From positions 1 to 19,059 of the forward strand of contig CANQVW010000015.1 of the NCBI GenBank assembly GCA_947627395.1: 19,059 nt of DNA, in the 5' to 3' direction. Shown here piece by piece: positions 7,085 to 15,912 of this stretch. The DNA is from an uncultured Bacilli bacterium. Its GTDB lineage: Bacteria > Bacillota_I > Bacilli_A > ML615J-28 > CAG-698. The notes under the pieces were generated by a model. The model did not search any database. It was given only the letters and a program-made list of their open reading frames with translations, and had not been told where the DNA came from. The stretch's first letter is position 1; every line of letters starts with the position of its first letter. The translations under genes and the position numbers were made by a program.

Positions 7085-9904
7085 TTATTTGACCAAAACT
7101 TTTTTAAGAAATTGTCCTGTATAACTTTTTTCATCTTGTACTAAATCCTCAGGAGTACCAGCAAAAACAATGTTTCCTCCTCTAAATCCTCCTTCTGGTC
7201 CAAGATCAACAATATAATCTGCTTGTTTAATGACATCTAAATTGTGTTCTATCACAACAACTGTTGCTCCTTGGTCTACAATATAATTTAATACATCTAA
7301 TAATCTTTTTACATCATCACTATGTAAACCTGTAGTGGGTTCATCTAACACAAACATCGTTTTAGGAGTAATTCGTTTATATAACTCACTCGCTAACTTA
7401 ACACGTTGTGCTTCTCCTCCCGAAAGAGTGGTAGCACTTTGTCCTAATTTGACATAGCCCAGCCCAACATTGTTCATGGTATCAATTCTATTTTTAACAA
7501 CAGGAATATTTTCAAAAAAAGTGCTTGCTTCTTCAATGGTCATTTCAAGTACATCGTATATACTTTTTCCTTTGTATTTAACTTCCAAAGTTTCTTGATT
7601 ATATCTTGTTCCATGACATTCTTCACAAGGAATGTATACGTCAGGAAGGAAGTGCATTTCAATTCGTATGACGCCGTCTCCCCAGCATCTTTCACATCTT
7701 CCGCCTTTAACATTGAAAGAAAATCGACCTTTCGTGTATCCTCTTGCTTTTGCTTCAACTGTTTCCGCAAATAAATCACGAATAAAGTCAAAAACACCCG
7801 TATAAGTTGCAGGATTACTTCTTGGAGTTCTTCCAATTGGAGATTGATCAATTTCCACAATCTTTTCAATATGTTCCATTCCTTCAATAAAATCACATTT
7901 ACCTGGAACAACTTTTGAGCGATACAATTTTTTTTGTAAAGCTTTGACTAAAGTTTCATTAACCAAAGTAGATTTACCACTTCCGCTGACTCCCGTTACA
8001 ACAATAAATTTTCCTAATGGAAAGGTTACATCAATATGTTGCAAATTGTTTTCATAGGCATTATGAATGATGATATTTTTTCCATTTCCTGTTCTTCTTT
8101 CTTTAGGGATAGGAATAAACCTTTTACCCGATAAATATTGTCCAGTAATACTTTTTTCATTTTGCATGACTTCTGAAGGGGTTCCACAAGCAACAACTTC
8201 TCCTCCATGGACTCCTGCTTTTGGACCAATGTCTACCAAATAATCAGCTTGCTTCATGATTTCTTCATCATGTTCCACAACAATTAGGGTATTTCCTAAA
8301 TCTCTCATTTCTTTTAGTGCAGAAATGAGGCGATGATTATCTCTTGGATGAAGCCCAATAGAAGGTTCATCTAGTACATATAAAACTCCAGTTAAATGTG
8401 AACCTATTTGCGTTGCTAGACGAATTCTTTGACTTTCTCCTCCAGAAAGTGTTCCCGCAGAGCGAGAAAGCGTTAAGTAATCTAAACCAACTTCAATTAA
8501 AAAAGATAATCTATCTTGAATCTCTTTTAAAATTAGAGAAGCTATTTTTTGTTCCATGGAACTTAAATTCAAATGATTTAGATATTCATGTAATTCTAAG
8601 ACGGTCATGTTGGTCATTTCATAAATATTTTTATCGCCAACGACAACACTTAAAGCAATTTCTGAAAGTCTTGTTCCATGACATTTTGGGCATTCATAAT
8701 CCGCCATAAAAGAATTATAATATTCTCTTGAAAAACTTGAAGTTGTTTCACGGTATCTTCTTTCAATTAAATCAGCAATTCCCTCAATGAACTGTGTTTT
8801 ACGAAAAGTATTCATTCCTCGAGAAGTTATTTCATAGGTAATGGCTTCTTTTGAACCATGTAAAATAATATCTTTTTCAAAATCACTTAAATCACGAAAA
8901 GGAACATCTTTATCAATATGGTAATGATCTAATAATTTTTCAAAAGTTTGCCATTCGATATTTTCCGTGTCAACAAAATTCTTTTGATATCTTAGTGCTC
9001 CTTGTCTTAGCGTTTTTGAATCGTCTGGAACGAGCAAATCTAAGGAAACTTGTTGCAAAAAACCTAATCCTTTACATACATCACAAGCTCCAAAGGGAGA
9101 ATTAAAAGAAAATAAAGCAGGCTCTAATTTAGGAATGGAAAAGGAACAATACGGACAAGCTAAATGTTCACTAAAGACAAGTTCTTTTCCATCGACATCA
9201 ATGACAACCTTCCCTTCACTTAAATGAACAGCTGTTTCAAGGGAAGCATACAAGCGACTTCGAACATCTTCTTTTAATTTTATGCGATCGACAATCACAT
9301 CAATATTGTGTTTTTTATTTTTATCTAAGTCAAATTCATCACTTAAATCGTAGGTTTCTCCATCAATACGAACCCTTACAAATCCTTGTTTTTGTAATAA
9401 TTCGATAGTTTTTTCATGTCTTCCTTTCGCCCCATGAACAACAGGGCTCATAATGATCATTTTGGTTCCTTCAGGATATTCAAATAATTTGTCACACATT
9501 TGTTGGATGGTTTGTGATGCAATTTGAATATGATGATTTGGACAATATGCTTTGCCAATTCTTGCGAAAAGTAAACGTAAATAATCATAAATTTCTGTCA
9601 CTGTTCCAACGGTGGAACGAGGATTTTTATTTGTTGTTTTTTGATCAATAGATATAGCAGGAGAAAGACCTTCAATAGAATCCACATCCGGTTTATTGAC
9701 ATTTCCTAAAAATTGTCTTGCATAAGCGGATAAGCTTTCTACATATCTTCTCTGCCCTTCTGCATAAATGGTATCAAAAGCAAGAGAGGATTTTCCTGAT
9801 CCCGATAAACCTGTCATGACCGTTAATTGATCTTTGGGAAGTTTTAAGGAAATGTTTTTTAAATTGTTTTCCCTTGCTCCTTTTATGGTTATATATTTTT
9901 GCAT
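7085..9904 (-). CDS. uvrA: Excinuclease ABC subunit A
   Basis: UvrA is the damage-sensing ATPase dimer that loads UvrB in nucleotide excision repair. With the ATG at 9904 it has 939 residues, a standard length. The tandem ABC layout is complete. The first Walker A is GLSGSGKSS (32-40), and the first zinc finger runs from CPYC to CDVC (about 248-275). The first signature LSGGESQR is near 483. The second Walker A GVSGSGKST is near 635-643, and the second zinc finger runs from CERC to CEEC (about 735-763). The second signature LSGGEAQR is near 823, followed by VLDEPTTGLH. A GTG three codons upstream (9913) is in frame, but only two bases separate it from the GGAG site. The ATG has eleven bases of spacing and begins as the family does (MQKYITIKGAREN). 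The ATG shares one base with the ligA stop. Confidence 0.97.
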   Translation of the reverse strand: MQKYITIKGARENNLKNISLKLPKDQLTVMTGLSGSGKSSLAFDTIYAEGQRRYVESLSAYARQFLGNVNKPDVDSIEGLSPAISIDQKTTNKNPRSTVGTVTEIYDYLRLLFARIGKAYCPNHHIQIASQTIQQMCDKLFEYPEGTKMIIMSPVVHGAKGRHEKTIELLQKQGFVRVRIDGETYDLSDEFDLDKNKKHNIDVIVDRIKLKEDVRSRLYASLETAVHLSEGKVVIDVDGKELVFSEHLACPYCSFSIPKLEPALFSFNSPFGACDVCKGLGFLQQVSLDLLVPDDSKTLRQGALRYQKNFVDTENIEWQTFEKLLDHYHIDKDVPFRDLSDFEKDIILHGSKEAITYEITSRGMNTFRKTQFIEGIADLIERRYRETTSSFSREYYNSFMADYECPKCHGTRLSEIALSVVVGDKNIYEMTNMTVLELHEYLNHLNLSSMEQKIASLILKEIQDRLSFLIEVGLDYLTLSRSAGTLSGGESQRIRLATQIGSHLTGVLYVLDEPSIGLHPRDNHRLISALKEMRDLGNTLIVVEHDEEIMKQADYLVDIGPKAGVHGGEVVACGTPSEVMQNEKSITGQYLSGKRFIPIPKERRTGNGKNIIIHNAYENNLQHIDVTFPLGKFIVVTGVSGSGKSTLVNETLVKALQKKLYRSKVVPGKCDFIEGMEHIEKIVEIDQSPIGRTPRSNPATYTGVFDFIRDLFAETVEAKARGYTKGRFSFNVKGGRCERCWGDGVIRIEMHFLPDVYIPCEECHGTRYNQETLEVKYKGKSIYDVLEMTIEEASTFFENIPVVKNRIDTMNNVGLGYVKLGQSATTLSGGEAQRVKLASELYKRITPKTMFVLDEPTTGLHSDDVKRLLDVLNYIVDQGATVVVIEHNLDVIKQADYIVDLGPEGGFRGGNIVFAGTPEDLVQDEKSYTGQFLKKVLVK

Positions 9905-11883
9905 TATCGACACATCTCCAAAAATTCTTGTTCGTTTATAACTTTAATTCCTAGTTGTATTGCTTTATCTTTTTTACTTCCAGCATCGCTTCCAGCAACA
10001 ACCAACCAAGTCTTTTTGCTGACGGAAGTTGTTGCTTGACCACCAAGTTTTTCAATTAAACTAGAAGCTTCTTCTCTTGTCATCGTTTCTAGCTTTCCTG
10101 TTAGCACGATGGCTTTTCCAGAAAAGATGAGGCGACTTGTATCCTCTTTTTCCATCGTTGGATTAATACCTAAAGATTTTAATTGTTGTAATAAGTCTTC
10201 ATGTTCTTCTTTGTACTGCAAAACACTTTGAGCAATCGAAATTCCAATGTCGCGTATCGATAAAAGTTCATCTAAAGTAGCATTAAATAAACGATCTAGG
10301 GAACCAAATTCTTTGGCTAAAACTTTAGATACTTTCGCTCCAACAAAACGAATTCCCAAAGCTGTAATGACTTTATCCAAAGGATTTTCTTTGGATTTTT
10401 CAATATTTTCTAATAAAGTGTCAACACTTTTTTCACCTAGACCTTCTAAACGAATCAATTCGTCACGATACGTTTTTAAATGATAGATATCCACAATCTC
10501 TTTTACATATCCAAGTTCATATAAATCTTCTAATAATTTTTCACCTAAACCTTCAATATCCATTCCAACTCTAGAAGCAAAGTAAATTAAAGTGGCTAAT
10601 TTTCTTCCATCACAATTTGGATTCACACAAAAATGAAGACTTTCATTTTCTTTTCTTTCTAAAGGTTTGTGACATACAGGACATTCCTCAATCATTTGAA
10701 ATGGTTTTAGTCCCGCTTTTCTTCTTTCTAAATTAACACCAACAACTTCAGGAATGATTTCTCCAGCTTTACGAACAACGACATAATCTCCAATTCTCAC
10801 ATCACGCTCTAAGCAAAAATCTTCATTGTTTAATGTGGCTCTTTGTACAACAGAACCAGAAATGAGTACAGGTTCTAGCACTGCGTTGGGAGTGATGTTT
10901 CCTGTTCTTCCAACAGTATAAACAATGTCTAATAATTTGGTTTCCACTTCTAATGCTGGAAATTTGTAAGCAATTCCCCACTTTGGTGCTTTAACAGTAT
11001 ATCCTATTTTTTCATATAACTCAAATTCGTTGACTTTAATGACGACTCCATCTGTATCATAATCTAAAGTTTTTCTTCTTTCTTTCCATTCCTCTAAATA
11101 AGACAAAATGTCATCCACATTTTCGCAATATCGATAATGTGGATTAATTTGGAATCCGTGTTGTTTTAAGAATTCTAGGGCTTCTACTTGTGTTTTTACA
11201 CCGTATTTTTCAGGATGAACTAAAGTATAATTAAACACCTGTAAATTTCTTTCTTTTGTTATTTGACTATCTAATTGTCTTAGAGATCCCCCAGCAGCGT
11301 TGCGGCAATTTTTAAATTCTTCTAATCCTTGATTTCTTCTTTGTTCATTTAAAAAAGAAAGCGTGGATCGAGCCATATAAACTTCACCACGAACTTCCAT
11401 ATCAACATCTTCATGTAAAACCTTAGGAAGTTCATCAATAGTTTTCATATTGTCTGTTATATTTTCACCAACACTTCCATTTCCCCGTGTAGAGCCCAAA
11501 GAAAAGAAACCTTTTTGATATGTTGCTGAGGAAGCAATTCCATCAATTTTAAGTTCACATACAAATGAAGGATGATATCCCATAGCATAAATTCTTAAAA
11601 CAAATTCTTTCACTTCTTCTGCGCTAAAAATGTCCCCTAAAGAAAGCATAGGTTCTGTAAAGACCACTTTTTCAAATGCTGTATTGGGTGTATATCCAAC
11701 AGCTTTTGTAGGTGAAGATGGAAAAGCATATTCAGGATATTCTTGTTCTAATGCCTCTAAATGATGAAGTAGGCTATCATATTCAGTATCACTCACGGAA
11801 GGATTATCTTGTTCATAATATTCTTTGCGATATCGATTAATTAATTCCGTTAATTCATAAATTTTAGTCTTAATATCATTCAT
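9904..11883 (-). CDS. ligA: NAD-dependent DNA ligase
   Basis: LigA seals nicks in replication and repair using NAD. It has 659 residues, a normal length. It starts with the NMN-binding Ia domain (YYEQDNPSVSDTEYD, 22-36). The adenylation motif is KIDG, with the catalytic lysine at 112. The OB fold follows, then a four-cysteine zinc finger (CPVC to CVNPNC, about 398-424). Helix-hairpin-helix repeats (GLGEKS, SIRDIG) come next, and last a BRCT domain (about 582-659, with VLTGKLETMTREEA and the conserved Trp). The frame is open ten codons upstream, but the ATG at 11883 has GGAAGGAT before it and gives the usual start. It is the first gene of the ligA-uvrA pair. In many Bacillota ligA directly follows pcrA, but here a germination operon lies between them. 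Confidence 0.97.
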   Translation of the reverse strand: MNDIKTKIYELTELINRYRKEYYEQDNPSVSDTEYDSLLHHLEALEQEYPEYAFPSSPTKAVGYTPNTAFEKVVFTEPMLSLGDIFSAEEVKEFVLRIYAMGYHPSFVCELKIDGIASSATYQKGFFSLGSTRGNGSVGENITDNMKTIDELPKVLHEDVDMEVRGEVYMARSTLSFLNEQRRNQGLEEFKNCRNAAGGSLRQLDSQITKERNLQVFNYTLVHPEKYGVKTQVEALEFLKQHGFQINPHYRYCENVDDILSYLEEWKERRKTLDYDTDGVVIKVNEFELYEKIGYTVKAPKWGIAYKFPALEVETKLLDIVYTVGRTGNITPNAVLEPVLISGSVVQRATLNNEDFCLERDVRIGDYVVVRKAGEIIPEVVGVNLERRKAGLKPFQMIEECPVCHKPLERKENESLHFCVNPNCDGRKLATLIYFASRVGMDIEGLGEKLLEDLYELGYVKEIVDIYHLKTYRDELIRLEGLGEKSVDTLLENIEKSKENPLDKVITALGIRFVGAKVSKVLAKEFGSLDRLFNATLDELLSIRDIGISIAQSVLQYKEEHEDLLQQLKSLGINPTMEKEDTSRLIFSGKAIVLTGKLETMTREEASSLIEKLGGQATTSVSKKTWLVVAGSDAGSKKDKAIQLGIKVINEQEFLEMCR

Positions 11884-11927
11884 ACTTATCCTTCCTTGCA
11901 TTCGTACTTTCATTGTAAGATAAATAT

Positions 11928-11956
11928 ATTATAGCACAGTTTTCTTTTTTTTAAAA
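11928..11956 (-). promoter_or_regulatory. Extended -10 promoter of ligA-uvrA
   Basis: On the minus strand TGC-TATAAT (11936-11928) forms a perfect extended -10 element about 45 bases before the ligA ATG. The -35 position (TTTTAA, 11956-11951) is weak, as is common with extended -10 promoters. It lies downstream of the terminators of the germination operon. Confidence 0.6.
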
Positions 11957-11971
11957 GAGATTTGCGTAAAT

Positions 11972-12012
11972 AAAAAAAGGTCAATATTTTAAAAAAAGTA
12001 TTAAAAAAGACC
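11972..12012 (-). terminator. Second, alternative terminator hairpin after the germination operon
   Basis: On the minus strand GGTC (12012-12009) can pair with GACC (11982-11979), with an inner AATA/TATT pairing, followed by seven Us. The GGTC arm overlaps the 3' arm of the larger hairpin at 12008-12075, so the two structures exclude each other. This one is weaker. Confidence 0.4.
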
Positions 12013-12075
12013 AACATATTTTATCATAATGATATTATCATCATGATAGTATCATCATATATTTATGTTGGTTTT
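12008..12075 (-). terminator. Long-stem terminator at the end of the germination operon
   Basis: ACCAACATA at the end of the B-subunit gene (12072-12064) pairs with TATGTTGGT (12018-12010), and CTTTTTT follows on the minus strand. The space between is filled with alternating ATCAT/ATGAT units that can form inner hairpins, for example TATCAT/ATGATA at 12022-12034. The stem overlaps the last two codons and the stop of the gene. Confidence 0.65.
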
Positions 12076-13151
12076 GGTATACTTTTTGCATATTGAGGGG
12101 ATTGTTTTCTTTTCATCCAAGTCATGATAATTAACAGGAAGGGAATCACGTGAATAAAGAAAACAGATATAGTACCATAAATCGGATAAAACTGAATAAA
12201 TTCTGCAACATTGTGATATAAAATTTGCGATAAAGATACACTTAAAAAAGTAATTGGAATGGATAACGCATGGGTTTTATCTAGATTAAACACTTGTTCT
12301 AACCCCAGTTTAAGAGAATACAAACAAACTACTAATTTAATTAAAATGGCAAAGAAAAAGATAATAACACTTAAAGATTCTATACGGACTAAAAAATCCA
12401 TAAAGTTCACAATTCCAACGGAAGTATATAATGGATAATTAATTTGTAAAACAAAATCATCTCCAAGTACACTAATGGTTTGAATCGTTACAAGTAAAAG
12501 GAGTAAAAAGGAAAAAAGCATTGATAAGAAGAAAATATGTTTTTTGGCTCTTGTTTCCTCTACTTGACACAAAATATTCACTAATAAAATTCCTTCACCA
12601 AACGGACGAATCAAAAACAATAATATGTTTTTGATAAAATCTTGTTCGTGATATGGGTAAAGAGGTAGTAAATAAGATAAATTTACATCCTCTAATCCAA
12701 TGAGAATGAAAGAGAAAATAGATAATATGGATAATATAAAAGCAGCCTGACTAAATCGAGCAAAGGTTCTCATGTCACTTCTAAGTAAAAGGACGACAAT
12801 GACAATAATACTCAAAAATAATGGAAATATTGCCCCATCTACTAAACGAACGGTAATTACAAATTCAACATACCGAAAAACAATTCTTCCAGATATATAT
12901 AAAGCGTATAGAGAGTATAAAGCAATGACCACTTTCGCAATAGGTTTTAAAAAAGTTTTCGATATGATTTCAAATAAATTTTTCTTAGGATGTGCTCTTA
13001 GTAAATAATCGATGAAAAAGAAATAAGGTAGACAACACAAAAAAGATACAATCATGGCTTGCCATGCATGATACCCATAATTACCAATACTAATGATGGA
13101 AGTTCCCATCATAAATAGAATAGAAATCGATAAAGCTTGTCTTGTTTTCAT
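12063..13151 (-). CDS. Spore germinant receptor B subunit (GerAB/GerKB family permease)
   Basis: This 362-residue membrane protein has about ten hydrophobic helices and no long soluble region. That matches the size and layout of the GerAB family, which belongs to the amino acid-polyamine-organocation transporter fold. Recognisable parts are RQALSISILFMMGTSIISIG at the start, FPLFLSIIVIVVLLLRSDMRTFARF in the middle, and IRPFGEGILLVNI, the FGEGIL stretch being typical of the family. In B. subtilis the B subunit carries the germinant-binding site within the inner spore membrane complex. The ligand cannot be told from sequence. The ATG overlaps the stop of the small membrane protein gene (ATGA), with an AAAGGA ribosome site. 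It is last in an A-C-small-B operon, the order seen in the gerK operon apart from the extra gene. Confidence 0.88.
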   Translation of the reverse strand: MKTRQALSISILFMMGTSIISIGNYGYHAWQAMIVSFLCCLPYFFFIDYLLRAHPKKNLFEIISKTFLKPIAKVVIALYSLYALYISGRIVFRYVEFVITVRLVDGAIFPLFLSIIVIVVLLLRSDMRTFARFSQAAFILSILSIFSFILIGLEDVNLSYLLPLYPYHEQDFIKNILLFLIRPFGEGILLVNILCQVEETRAKKHIFFLSMLFSFLLLLLVTIQTISVLGDDFVLQINYPLYTSVGIVNFMDFLVRIESLSVIIFFFAILIKLVVCLYSLKLGLEQVFNLDKTHALSIPITFLSVSLSQILYHNVAEFIQFYPIYGTISVFFIHVIPFLLIIMTWMKRKQSPQYAKSIPKPT

Positions 13152-13339
13152 TTATTTTTTTCCTTTAAAGCATTTAAGATGATACTTGTTATGGATGGTA
13201 TTTTATCTTTCATCAAATAACATAAAGATGCAAGAGAAAATATTGCGAAGCTTAAAACAATGAGTCCTATCTTTTTTTCTTTGATATAAGGCTTTAATTC
13301 AATCAAACTTGCAATAAACATGATGATAATTAAAAACAT
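13148..13339 (-). CDS. Small two-helix membrane protein, candidate germinant receptor D subunit
   Basis: This 63-residue protein has two hydrophobic helices at about 1-15 and 24-43, a charged turn (ELKPYIKEKK) between them, and a polar basic end. It has a perfect AGGAGG site five bases before the ATG, which overlaps the stop of the C-subunit gene. Its own stop overlaps the ATG of the B-subunit gene. This tight packing shows that it is a real gene of the receptor operon. Small two-helix D subunits encoded with germinant receptors are known in Bacillus and modulate receptor activity. Size, topology and position fit, but such proteins diverge fast and I recognise no sequence motif. Confidence 0.72.
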   Translation of the reverse strand: MFLIIIMFIASLIELKPYIKEKKIGLIVLSFAIFSLASLCYLMKDKIPSITSIILNALKEKNK

Positions 13340-13348
13340 GCGTTCCTC

Positions 13349-14437
13349 CTACTTGGTGTGTTGTCCATTTCCACTTGTTGCAAGATAAATATGGCAATCT
13401 AATTCAAATTGAATTTGTGAATAATATTCTAAATAATGATCTTGAACTGTGGAAAAGAATAATGGTTTATGACGATATAAATATTGATCAAAAGCAAAGG
13501 GGTCAATACGATATTCCTTTTGATATTTTTGAATGACTCTTAAAATCATTTTGGTAAATAATTCTTTTATTTTTTGCTCCATTTTGATTTGACCATTAAA
13601 ATCATATAAATCATAAGGCAAATTTCCTTCATAAAAAAGAAATGTTGTATTTATATGTATGGTAATATTTTTGTCATTTTTAAATTCAAAAGACGATTTG
13701 TTTTTCACAATTCCAGGAGATAAATTTTCTTCTAATTGAATGGATCCTTTATTAATGGTATTTCGAATAAATTTAATAGCATTCACATCTTCTTCTGTTG
13801 CGTAAAGTTTCAGTTGATCTTTTTTAAAAACTGCTGCCCCTTTTAAAAAAATATGTTCTTCTTGTGTATAAACATTGGGAAGAATTAAACAAGCAGTGTT
13901 ACTTTTTAGTTCATTGCTTGCATAATATAATTTCGCATAATCCCATATATTGGCTCTTTGTCGATTTCCTTCTAAATCTTCTTGCAAACTCATGGAAATC
14001 ACAGGAAAAGATTCATGTTCAAAATAAAATATATCTTTTGCTTTCATTTCTTTTGCAACCAAAAGGTAAGTTGTTTTACGAATACTTGGATAATGAATCA
14101 TAAAATTAACTAAGGTGTTAATTCCTTTTTTTGCAAGTTCATCTCCAATGATAACAATACTACAATAGTTTAAATAGGGAGTTGTGGAATAAAGTTCTGT
14201 GAAACTTTCTAATACATCAGAAATGTTTTTTCCATGATATGATAGTTTCATACTACTCATATCTACTGTTTCACCTTCATTTTGTTTTAAGATTTCCATG
14301 GTAATTTCATACTCATCATTAATATAATCGATACCAAGCCCTGAAACAATAGCATAGTTTTCTAATTCTCTTGCCATACATCCACTCATCATAAAAATGA
14401 AGAAAAGAAATAAAATGACTTTAATTTTGATTCTCAT
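13349..14437 (-). CDS. Spore germinant receptor C subunit lipoprotein (GerAC/GerKC family)
   Basis: This 362-residue lipoprotein has a signal segment and the lipobox MSGC, with the modified cysteine at residue 20, followed by MARELENYAIVSGLGIDY, which is the usual opening of the GerAC family (W/R-E-L with A-I-V-x-G-L-G-I-D). The mixed alpha/beta middle (YSTTPYLNYCSIVIIGDELAKKG, MIHYPSIRKTTYLLVAK) matches the family's first domain. The C-terminal helix-rich part (MEQKIKELFTKMILRVIQKYQKEYRIDPFAF) matches its last domain, in which a K-x-YxxDxF-like motif is common. The protein would sit on the outer leaflet of the inner spore membrane and needs Lgt for function in Bacillus. It overlaps the A-subunit gene by 17 bases, with AGAGGAAA before its ATG. 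Confidence 0.92.
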   Translation of the reverse strand: MRIKIKVILFLFFIFMMSGCMARELENYAIVSGLGIDYINDEYEITMEILKQNEGETVDMSSMKLSYHGKNISDVLESFTELYSTTPYLNYCSIVIIGDELAKKGINTLVNFMIHYPSIRKTTYLLVAKEMKAKDIFYFEHESFPVISMSLQEDLEGNRQRANIWDYAKLYYASNELKSNTACLILPNVYTQEEHIFLKGAAVFKKDQLKLYATEEDVNAIKFIRNTINKGSIQLEENLSPGIVKNKSSFEFKNDKNITIHINTTFLFYEGNLPYDLYDFNGQIKMEQKIKELFTKMILRVIQKYQKEYRIDPFAFDQYLYRHKPLFFSTVQDHYLEYYSQIQFELDCHIYLATSGNGQHTK

Positions 14438-15845
14438 AAGTATTTCCTCTTGGAATAGGTTTTCTAATAAAAGTATCTTTATCTTTCTTTATTCTTAAAG
14501 AAAGAATATTGGTAAAATAATTTTGATTGAAACTTTTCAAATGAGCTAAATGAATTAATAAAATACTTGCGGCAATAATCAATCCATGAACACCTAAAAT
14601 GGCAGCAAACAACAATAAAAGCAAGCGAAATGCAATAAAAGCACTGCTTAATTTTGGAGCAATTAGACCCGAAACTGCAGTAATAGCAACAATAATAATA
14701 ACACTTGTACTCACCATTCTTGCTTCAACCGTTGCTTGTCCAATAATTAAAGCTCCAACAACACTTAGGGAAGTTCCAAGTAATGCGGAAGATTTTGCTC
14801 CAGATTCACGTAATATTTCAAACAAAGTCAGTAAGAGCAAGCACTCAATCACTGTAGGAAATGGTACCCCTTGTCTAGATGCAGAAATACTTAGGGCCAG
14901 TTTGGTGGGTAATAATTCTTGATGATACATCAAAAAGGCAACATAAAATGCTGGAATAGAAACGGTTAATATAAAACTTAAAAATCGTAAAAAGCGATTT
15001 AAAGATCCATAGAAATAATTCACATAGTAATCATCTACTGCATGAAAATTTTCAACAAATAAAAAGGGAATTGTACAGGCATTGGGCGTTCCATCCATCA
15101 ACAAAACTACTTTACCCTCTAATAATTTAAAACAAGCAACATCAGGTCGCTCAGTGTCACCTATGGTTTTAAAAGGAGAATATGGGCAATCTCTTATTTT
15201 TTCTTTTAAAATATTCATATCTAAACCAATAGATTTTTGAACTTTATTTAATCTTTTTTGAACTTCATTTAGTACTTGATAATCGACAGTTTCTTCTAAA
15301 TAAAGAAGTGCTATTTTTCCATGGTCTTTTCCACCTAAATCCATAAAACGAATTTTTAAAAGGTGATTTTTTAAGTGAGATCGCACTAAGGAAATATTGA
15401 CAAGTAAGTTTTCCACAAACCCATCTTTAGGTCCTTTTAAAATTTTTTCATTACTAGGCTCTTCAATTCCTCTTAAAAAGGTTTGTTTAGTATCTACAAT
15501 ATATACTTTTTGTTGATGTGGGACAAGAACCAAACAATTCCCACTTAACATTTCTTGAATGGCTTTATCTATGTGATCTTCTTCTTTAATATTTGCATTT
15601 AAAATAACTTCTTCAAAATGACTCCATTTTTGAATAGGTTTAATAATCATTTCACTGATTTTATCAATACTACTCATACCATTGATATAAGCTATTTTGC
15701 AAAGTAAAGAATTACTTAAGGAATCTTCTTTCTTACTATAAATATCTTGGATAATAAATGTATCATCTTTTTTAAATAATTCTTGCATTATTTTTTCTTT
15801 TTCTTCTACTTCTAAAGGAAATAAGGAATTTAAAAATGAATTCAT
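14421..15845 (-). CDS. Spore germinant receptor A subunit (GerAA/GerKA family)
   Basis: This protein has 474 residues, a usual length, with a soluble N-terminal part (about 1-285), four to six membrane helices (about 287-435) and a short basic tail. Family marks are KGPKDGFVENLLVNISLVRS (137-156), TERPDVACFKLL, LMDGTPNACTIPF (249-261), the DDYY region, and SRQGVPFPTVIECLLLLTLFEILRESG (about 323-349). In B. subtilis and relatives the A subunit assembles with B into the receptor that opens on germinant binding. A GTG three codons earlier (15854) is in frame, but the AGGTGA ribosome site overlaps it and is spaced correctly for the ATG at 15845. It is first in the operon, behind a sigma-G-like promoter candidate. 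Confidence 0.95.
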   Translation of the reverse strand: MNSFLNSLFPLEVEEKEKIMQELFKKDDTFIIQDIYSKKEDSLSNSLLCKIAYINGMSSIDKISEMIIKPIQKWSHFEEVILNANIKEEDHIDKAIQEMLSGNCLVLVPHQQKVYIVDTKQTFLRGIEEPSNEKILKGPKDGFVENLLVNISLVRSHLKNHLLKIRFMDLGGKDHGKIALLYLEETVDYQVLNEVQKRLNKVQKSIGLDMNILKEKIRDCPYSPFKTIGDTERPDVACFKLLEGKVVLLMDGTPNACTIPFLFVENFHAVDDYYVNYFYGSLNRFLRFLSFILTVSIPAFYVAFLMYHQELLPTKLALSISASRQGVPFPTVIECLLLLTLFEILRESGAKSSALLGTSLSVVGALIIGQATVEARMVSTSVIIIVAITAVSGLIAPKLSSAFIAFRLLLLLFAAILGVHGLIIAASILLIHLAHLKSFNQNYFTNILSLRIKKDKDTFIRKPIPRGNTYENQN

Positions 15846-15861
15846 AGTTTTCACCTAAGTT

Positions 15862-15891
15862 TATTATGTGTTAAAAAAAGGAATTTATGAA
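15862..15891 (-). promoter_or_regulatory. Candidate sigma-G/sigma-F promoter of the germination operon
   Basis: On the minus strand CATAATA (15868-15862) fits the -10 consensus CATnnTA of forespore sigma factors. With a 17-base spacer the -35 position reads TTCATA (15891-15886), close to the G-H-A-T-R consensus apart from the first base. The predicted start leaves a leader of about ten bases that just includes the AGGTGA ribosome site. Germination operons in Bacillus are under sigma-G, which supports the call. The site itself is short and AT-rich. Confidence 0.45.
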
Positions 15892-15912
15892 AAAAAGTAA
15901 TATAAAAGGCAT

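Noticed and set aside
7540..7911. A 123-codon minus-strand open frame within uvrA
   Set aside because: It is another frame of the uvrA coding sequence, whose zinc-finger and ATPase motifs lie in the main frame.
12020..12060. Short ATCAT/ATGAT repeats considered as a CRISPR array or phase-variable tract
   Set aside because: There are no spacers, the units are only five bases long, and the tract is best explained as the loop of a terminator after the operon.
14599..14922. A 107-codon plus-strand open frame
   Set aside because: It is antisense to the conserved membrane part of the germinant receptor A subunit and has no ribosome site of note.
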